DNA of 9,015 nucleotides, from contig CALEUW010000009.1 in NCBI GenBank assembly GCA_937920725.1, forward strand, positions 1 through 9,015, read 5' to 3'. This document shows, piece by piece, positions 5,337 to 9,015 of this stretch. Under the pieces are notes generated by a model, which was not told where the DNA came from, made no database searches, and worked only from the letters and a program-made list of their open reading frames with translations. The stretch comes from UMGS1601 sp900553335 (GTDB lineage: Bacteria; Bacillota; Clostridia; Oscillospirales; Ruminococcaceae). The position numbers and the translations under genes are program-made. Position 1 is the stretch's first letter; each line of letters opens with the position of its first letter.

Positions 5337-6851
5337 GTGAATATAAAGTTACGAGATTATCAGCAAGAATGTATTGACATTATAGATCAAAGGCATTCCG
5401 GCAGATATTTAATACAAATGGCAACAGGTTTAGGAAAGACTGTTACCTTTGCAAATATAAAACGTGAGGGCAGGATGCTTATCATCTCTCACCGAGAAGA
5501 ACTTGTAAAACAGCCTCTTAAATATTTTGACTGTTCTACAGGAATTGAGATGTCAAAGGAAACATCTCACGGCGAAGAAGTTGTTTCCGCAAGCGTTCAA
5601 AGTATTATACATAGATTAGATAGATTTAACTCGAACGATTTTGATGTAATAGTAGTCGACGAAGCTCATCATGCGGCAGCAAAGAGCTACAAAAAGGTCA
5701 TAGAACATTTTAATCCAAGACTATTATTAGGATTTACCGCAACGCCTAACAGAGCAGACAGTGTAAGGCTTAGTGACATATTTGATGAGATCATATTTAA
5801 ACGTGATCTAAAATGGGGAATTAAAAACGGCTATCTTTGCGACATACTCTGCAAGCGTGCAGATATAGGATTTGACTTATCGGCGGTGCATACACGTCTT
5901 GGTGACTACGCTCCGGGAGAACTTGACAAGGCAATGGACGGAACGGCAGACGCAATAGCGCAGGTATACCGAGAACAAGCTAAGGGCGCAACTCTTATTT
6001 TCGCCGTATCGGTAGATCAGGCTAACGAGATCGCAAGCAAAATAGAGGGTGCTGAGGTTGTAACAGGCGGAACTAAAGACAGAGCAGATATTATACAGCG
6101 ATTTACAAGCCGTGAAATACCTTGTCTTGTAAATTGCATGGTATTTACTGAGGGTACTGATATACCGCTCGTTGAAACTGTAATAATTGCTCGTCCTACT
6201 CAATCAGACAGCCTTTACACTCAAATGGTCGGCAGAGGTTTAAGATTACATCTCGACAAGGACAAGCTTACACTTATAGACTGTGTAGGAATTACAGGTA
6301 AAGCATCACTTTGTACAGCTCCGAGCTTGCTCGGCATAGACACGTCTGACGTACCTGAGAGCCGAAGCGATGCGCTTGAGGGAATGCTGTTTGAATTACC
6401 TGAAAAGATAGAGGCGGCAAGTGATTGTCCGCAGTCGTGGATTAAAAATATCAAGATAGTTGATTTATGGGCTAAAGAACAAAATTACAACACGCATAAT
6501 GTCAACTGGTTTCGCAAGCCTGACGGTTCTTTTGTTTGCAGTTTGCCGAACAAACAAAAACTGAGGATAGAATCGCCTGACGAGTTGGGAACAACTATTT
6601 ACGACGGCAAGAAACTTGATATGCAGGAAGCTTTCGACATGGCGTACGGGACTCTTTGCAGTCAGCACAAAGAAAGCAAGATGATATGGAATCTGACATC
6701 TGCCAAACGTTGGGGATCAGCTCCGGCAAGTGAAAAACAGATACAGCTTATACGTCGCAAGAGTAAAAAAATCGTTGCTGAAAGTGATTTTGACATTAAC
6801 AATATCACTAAGCTTGAAGCCAGTCAGATACTTAACAGACTTATAGGGTAG
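5337..6851 (+). CDS. SF2 DEAD/DEAH-box helicase
   Basis: A 504-residue superfamily 2 helicase with all main motifs visible. These are: 'LRDYQQ' (residues 5-10, Q-motif-like); Walker A ATGLGKT at 29-35; motif Ia 'ISHREELVKQ' near 50-59; motif II D-E-A-H at 108-111; motif III 'FTATP' at 133-137; a domain-2 'TLIFAVSVDQANEI' near 219-232; motif V 'FTEGTDIP' at 270-277; and motif VI 'QMVGRGLR' at 296-303. These resemble the XPB/Rad25-like group common in Firmicute phage replication modules, which use ATP to unwind or remodel duplex or branched DNA. About 200 C-terminal residues follow without a motif I can name, ending in a basic 'EKQIQLIRRKSKKI' helix. The start is GTG. The next gene (VRR-NUC) follows after seven bases, and helicase-nuclease neighbours of this kind recur in phages, so they probably cooperate. 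Confidence 0.92.
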   Translation: MNIKLRDYQQECIDIIDQRHSGRYLIQMATGLGKTVTFANIKREGRMLIISHREELVKQPLKYFDCSTGIEMSKETSHGEEVVSASVQSIIHRLDRFNSNDFDVIVVDEAHHAAAKSYKKVIEHFNPRLLLGFTATPNRADSVRLSDIFDEIIFKRDLKWGIKNGYLCDILCKRADIGFDLSAVHTRLGDYAPGELDKAMDGTADAIAQVYREQAKGATLIFAVSVDQANEIASKIEGAEVVTGGTKDRADIIQRFTSREIPCLVNCMVFTEGTDIPLVETVIIARPTQSDSLYTQMVGRGLRLHLDKDKLTLIDCVGITGKASLCTAPSLLGIDTSDVPESRSDALEGMLFELPEKIEAASDCPQSWIKNIKIVDLWAKEQNYNTHNVNWFRKPDGSFVCSLPNKQKLRIESPDELGTTIYDGKKLDMQEAFDMAYGTLCSQHKESKMIWNLTSAKRWGSAPASEKQIQLIRRKSKKIVAESDFDINNITKLEASQILNRLIG

Positions 6852-6858
6852 GTGCAGT

Positions 6859-7236
6859 ATGAAAGAAACAGACATACAAAAGGCGGTTATAAAGTGGAGT
6901 CAACAAGCGTCAGTAAGGAGGGCTTTTCCCGATTTAAAAATGCTGTATCATATACCAAACGAGCGTTTGTGTTCCGGCAAACAAGGTATGGAACTTAAGC
7001 GCATGGGAGTAAAGAAAGGCGTTCCCGATCTTTGCCTTCCTGTACCATCAAAAGGATTTCACGGGCTTTACCTCGAACTCAAAACCAAAACGGGCAAGCC
7101 GTCAGATGAACAGCTGTGGTGGATAAGTGCGTTACAAGCAAGAGGATATATGACTGCGATATGCTACAGCTATGAAGAAGCGATAAACACACTTGTTGCT
7201 TACCTTTCGGGAAAGGATCATATAAATGGTTGTTAA
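6859..7236 (+). CDS. VRR-NUC domain nuclease
   Basis: A 125-residue protein that is essentially one VRR-NUC domain, a PD-(D/E)XK-type fold found in phage proteins and in FAN1. Visible features are an N-terminal 'TDIQKAVIKW' with Q7, 'HIPNER' near 31-36, 'KRMGVKKGVPDL' with D57, the catalytic E73-L-K75 in 'LYLELKTKTGKPSDEQ' with Q85, and a final 'GYMTAICYSYEEAI' segment. The residue set D57, E73, K75, Q85 is complete, so the enzyme should be active. The family includes structure-specific nucleases acting on branched DNA; the exact substrate here is unknown. The ATG at 6859 follows the helicase stop by seven bases with GGTAGGTG just ahead. It overlaps the next gene by 11 bases, so the three genes look like one translation-coupled unit. 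Confidence 0.9.
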   Translation: MKETDIQKAVIKWSQQASVRRAFPDLKMLYHIPNERLCSGKQGMELKRMGVKKGVPDLCLPVPSKGFHGLYLELKTKTGKPSDEQLWWISALQARGYMTAICYSYEEAINTLVAYLSGKDHINGC

Positions 7237-7573
7237 AAACGATTTGATGAATAGGGCTGACGAAATAAATATGCTAGCGTTCAAAAAAATTCCGCTAGAA
7301 GGGGAATGTAATCTTGCGGAACAGTTGCTATATTTATCTTTGCTAAAATTGTACTTTTTGTACAGTCACGAGCAAATAACTAAGTCAGAAGCCAAGAAAC
7401 GGAAACAGAGCCTTGTAAACTCGTTTGTGGATACTAGCTACAACATTGAACTATACAAGGTGCAGGCGCAAAGACATCATGTATTTTCAAAACATTTTCA
7501 GGAGATAAAAAACAACGGCTGTGAAGTTTGCAAGAAACTAGACAAGATTCTTTGCGGATTAGAACAAGATTGA
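7226..7573 (+). CDS. small helical phage protein, function unknown
   Basis: A 115-residue, mostly helical protein. It has an 'NLAEQLLYLSLLKLYFLY' amphipathic segment, a charged 'ITKSEAKKRKQSL' stretch and a C-terminal 'NNGCEVCKKLDKIL' with a C-x2-C pair. Proteins of this outline (a short leucine/tyrosine-rich helix, a basic helix, a final Cys pair) are common next to VRR-NUC genes in Clostridia phages, as I recall them, but I know no function. The ATG at 7226 has AAAGGA eight bases upstream and overlaps the VRR-NUC gene by 11 bases. The leucine/tyrosine-rich helix is too polar on one side for a confident membrane segment. A minus-strand frame across its 3' end is a shadow. Confidence 0.72.
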   Translation: MVVKNDLMNRADEINMLAFKKIPLEGECNLAEQLLYLSLLKLYFLYSHEQITKSEAKKRKQSLVNSFVDTSYNIELYKVQAQRHHVFSKHFQEIKNNGCEVCKKLDKILCGLEQD

Positions 7574-7578
7574 GGAGG
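7572..7578 (+). promoter_or_regulatory. ribosome site GAGGAGG for a TTG start
   Basis: GAGGAGG is followed after six bases by TTG at 7585. No ATG or GTG lies in the right place, and this strong site is the main evidence that the short frame beginning at 7585 is translated. Confidence 0.78.
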
Positions 7579-7584
7579 TAACAA

Positions 7585-7835
7585 TTGATAAACAAAACTA
7601 ATTTTACTGAATTAAAACCGGGAGAGTTTTTTGTTCGTGATTTAAACGGAATACCAGAGTTATTTGTAAAACTGAACAAAAAAAAGCACATGATAATTGT
7701 ATGTGTTTAGCAGACCAGTCATATCATTTACTCTGTGGTTTCAACTTAGTTGAAAAAGTTACAAATTATATGATATTGACAGATCATATTAGCACAGCAG
7801 TCGGAGATTTAAAGATAACTCCGAAAAAGCGTTGA
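7585..7835 (+). CDS. small phage protein needing a -1 frameshift (programmed or broken)
   Basis: The zero frame starts at TTG 7585 ('TELKPGEFFVRDLNGIPELFVKLNKKK') and stops at 7708-7710 after 41 codons. At 7680-7686 it contains A_AAA_AAG in the correct phase for a tandem -1 slip. The -1 frame is open through this point and runs to TGA at 7833-7835, giving 'AHDNCMCLADQSY...FNLVEKV' and an 83-residue fusion. Joined, the two halves read like one small protein of a type common on phages and mobile elements: 'LKPGEFF' start, a central strand, a Cys/Asp turn, then a 'VEKV' strand. Neither half looks complete alone. A weak stem (CACATG 7687-7692 with TATGTG 7700-7705) begins right after the heptamer. 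The alternatives are a one-base indel in the eight-A run (pseudogene) or a sequencing error there. Function is unknown. Confidence 0.6.
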
Positions 7836-7836
7836 G

Positions 7837-7855
7837 GGAGCGTGAGGAGAAATGA
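7837..7855 (+). repeat. 19-nt direct repeat carrying a ribosome site (copy 1)
   Basis: GGAGCGTGAGGAGAAATGA, including the ATG at 7852, recurs exactly at 8378-8396. It holds two purine-rich candidates, GGAG and GAGGAG; the latter is only two bases from the ATG. Confidence 0.92.
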
Positions 7856-8373
7856 CTAAGGCAATACACTTTTCTTATAAATCCCCTGAAAATTTTGTGA
7901 AATTATTAGTAACGATTCAAGTTGAAAAGAATTATGATAATCGAACACTTTGTATATATCATAAAGTTTTTGAAGGACTTAAGGGAGACGAGCTGTTTTA
8001 CAAATTTATGTCAGAAATGTTTCCTAACAGTTGTACCATCGGCGAGAATGAGATTAAAATGTTAGCTGATAGAGCGATAAAATATCTCAATACTGATGAA
8101 AAATGCAGGCATTTATTTGTTGAATATGATAGACAACATTGTAATTCATACGTTTATTCCAAAGCATTGGATAAGATATATCCTGCTGATTTTGGACAAC
8201 ATCAAAATAAGGTTGTTGAAGCGTGTGTCGATTTTTTTCAGGACACTGACATCACGGCGGAAAATGTTAGACGATTTATACTAAATAACATAGAAATCAA
8301 AAGTGACAATACGTCAATTGAGATGATTTTAAAAGATGTTAATTATATTACAAGGTGTTGTATTTTGCGATAA
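7852..8373 (+). CDS. AT-rich accessory protein, function unknown
   Basis: A 173-residue soluble protein that I do not recognise. It has no signal peptide, transmembrane segment, Walker motif or nuclease signature. Visible features are an N-terminal 'NFVKLLVTIQVEKNYDNRTLCIYHKVF' region that may be beta/alpha, 'GLKGDELFYKFMSEMF', several scattered cysteines without a zinc-finger pattern, and a helical C-terminus. A hand count over bases 7861-8340 gives about 31% GC, against roughly 42-45% in samples of the helicase gene. The gene is bounded by a 19-nt direct repeat (7837-7855 and 8378-8396) that includes the start region of this gene and of the next. Composition and repeats suggest an inserted or exchanged cargo gene. 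Its place beside a Lar-like gene makes a host-takeover or anti-defence role possible, but nothing in the protein shows it. Confidence 0.72.
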   Translation: MTKAIHFSYKSPENFVKLLVTIQVEKNYDNRTLCIYHKVFEGLKGDELFYKFMSEMFPNSCTIGENEIKMLADRAIKYLNTDEKCRHLFVEYDRQHCNSYVYSKALDKIYPADFGQHQNKVVEACVDFFQDTDITAENVRRFILNNIEIKSDNTSIEMILKDVNYITRCCILR

Positions 8374-8377
8374 GAAA

Positions 8378-8396
8378 GGAGCGTGAGGAGAAATGA
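8378..8396 (+). repeat. 19-nt direct repeat carrying a ribosome site (copy 2)
   Basis: This is identical to 7837-7855 over GGAGCGTGAGGAGAAATGA; the flanking bases differ at once on both sides. It supplies the ribosome site and ATG (8393) of the Lar-like gene. Confidence 0.92.
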
Positions 8397-8569
8397 GTTA
8401 TTCGGAAAAACTAAAACCCTGTCCGTTTTGCGGTGGGAAAGCGAAGATTAACAAAATTGAACAAGGGCGGCTGTATGAAGTTGAATGTCAATATTGTTAT
8501 GCTAATGTGTACGATGATACGATTGATGATGTAGTCGAATACTGGAACAGGAGGGTTCAAAATGCGTGA
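8393..8569 (+). CDS. Lar-like zinc-ribbon protein
   Basis: A 58-residue protein beginning 'SEKLKPCPFCGGKAKI', with ligand pairs C10-x2-C13 and C32-x2-C35 and ending '...DDVVEYWNRRV'. The 'LKPCPFCGG' start, a second C-x2-C and the final 'W-N-x-R' are the signature of the Lar (restriction alleviation protein) family of small phage zinc ribbons. Lar of the Rac prophage reduces host type I restriction; most relatives are untested, and many may be simple nucleic-acid-binding ribbons. The ATG at 8393 comes from the repeated 19-nt leader. The gene's end overlaps the YopX-like gene by eight bases. Confidence 0.82.
   Translation: MSYSEKLKPCPFCGGKAKINKIEQGRLYEVECQYCYANVYDDTIDDVVEYWNRRVQNA
8548..8553 (+). 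promoter_or_regulatory. ribosome binding site AGGAGG
   Basis: AGGAGG lies within the last codons of the Lar-like gene, eight bases before the ATG at 8562, and decides the start of the YopX-like gene. Confidence 0.85.
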
Positions 8570-9015
8570 AATTTTGTTTAGAGGGAAAACAGTAAAAGAA
8601 GAATGGGTATATGGTCTATTATCCCATGTCGGTAATGCGTGGTATATTTCCAACAAAGCGGGTACACCGCTAGCGTACGAAGTTATTCCGTCTACTGTCG
8701 GGCAGTACACAGGATTAACCGACAAGAACGGCACAGATTATTTTTTAGGGGATATAGTTAGCTGGAATAATGAAATCGGAGTAGTAAAATATGGCGACTT
8801 TAATCCAAGATATTACGCCAAAGACATATATCATTCATGCAAAATCAAAGGAGTTTTTGTAGAAACCGTTGACGGTAAACAGTTGGTTTTACCAACAAAA
8901 AGCCGTGCTAAAATTATCGGCAACATCTATGACAATCCCGATATTTTATCGAATTATTTGGCACAGGGTTATAAAGTCGTAACGGTAAATAAAATAGCGG
9001 ATAAAACCTGCGAAA
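8562..9015 (+). CDS. YopX-family phage protein (3' truncated by window)
   Basis: An open frame of 151 codons that runs off the right edge without a stop. It opens 'MREILFRGKTVKEEWVYGLL', continues with 'QYTGLTDKNG' and 'YFLGDIVSW', 'GVVKYGDF', and 'KIIGNIYDNPDIL'. These are the standard signposts of the YopX family, named after a Bacillus phage SPbeta protein. Family members are small beta-rich cytoplasmic proteins of phages, mostly of unknown function. It is near full length already (family members are often 120-160 residues), so only a short tail should be missing. It overlaps the Lar-like gene by eight bases and has its own strong ribosome site, typical of the accessory end of an early operon. 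A minus-strand open frame here is a shadow. Confidence 0.9.
   Translation, partial: MREILFRGKTVKEEWVYGLLSHVGNAWYISNKAGTPLAYEVIPSTVGQYTGLTDKNGTDYFLGDIVSWNNEIGVVKYGDFNPRYYAKDIYHSCKIKGVFVETVDGKQLVLPTKSRAKIIGNIYDNPDILSNYLAQGYKVVTVNKIADKTCE

Noticed and set aside
5877..6203. Minus-strand open frame of 108 codons within the helicase gene
   Set aside because: It is antisense to conserved helicase motifs V and the region before it, with no ribosome site and no recognisable protein.
8411..8734. Minus-strand open frame of 107 codons
   Set aside because: It lies opposite the Lar-like and YopX-like genes, both of which have clear family signatures on the + strand.

Overview
This window looks like the early (DNA recombination and replication) module of a temperate phage or prophage of a low-GC Firmicute, probably a gut Clostridia member of the Ruminococcus/Oscillospiraceae type. 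The evidence is the gene content and order (RecT-like annealing protein, RecE-like nuclease, small 'replication terminator'-type protein, CHC2 zinc-finger primase fragment, DUF927 ATPase, SF2 helicase, VRR-NUC nuclease, then small Lar-like and YopX-like proteins), strong AGGAGG-type ribosome sites, tight packing with ATGA overlaps, and a composition of roughly 40-45% GC in the core genes. Every convincing gene is on the + strand. The assignment to a host group is inference; no integrase, structural or host genes are in the window.

Layout. 1-1519: recombination block (5'-truncated RecT-like protein, small Cys-pair protein, PD-(D/E)XK nuclease). 1524-2646: two conserved-looking phage early proteins of unknown biochemistry. 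2633-5040: primase zinc-finger protein coupled to a DUF927 P-loop ATPase whose true start seems to be a non-canonical ATA codon, about 43 codons upstream of the first ATG. 5041-5336: a non-coding segment with at least ten copies of TGTGGGAC or close variants in two clusters, mostly facing each other across an AT-rich centre. This is the best candidate for the replication origin. 5337-7573: SF2 helicase, VRR-NUC nuclease and a small unknown protein. 7585-7835: a small gene that is intact only if the ribosome slips -1 at an A_AAA_AAG heptamer. 7852-8373: an AT-rich unknown gene bounded by a 19-nt direct repeat that carries its ribosome site. 8393-9015: a Lar-like zinc ribbon protein and a YopX-family protein that runs off the end.

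Proposed cooperation. The RecE/RecT-like pair would process and anneal DNA ends. The primase fragment, DUF927 ATPase and SF2 helicase would act at the iteron-bearing origin between the ATPase and helicase genes, with the VRR-NUC nuclease handling branched intermediates. The right-hand end is a typical accessory zone of small genes. The points most worth a second look are the iteron region, the frameshift gene, the ATA start, the 17-bp palindrome inside the nuclease gene and the repeat-flanked AT-rich gene.
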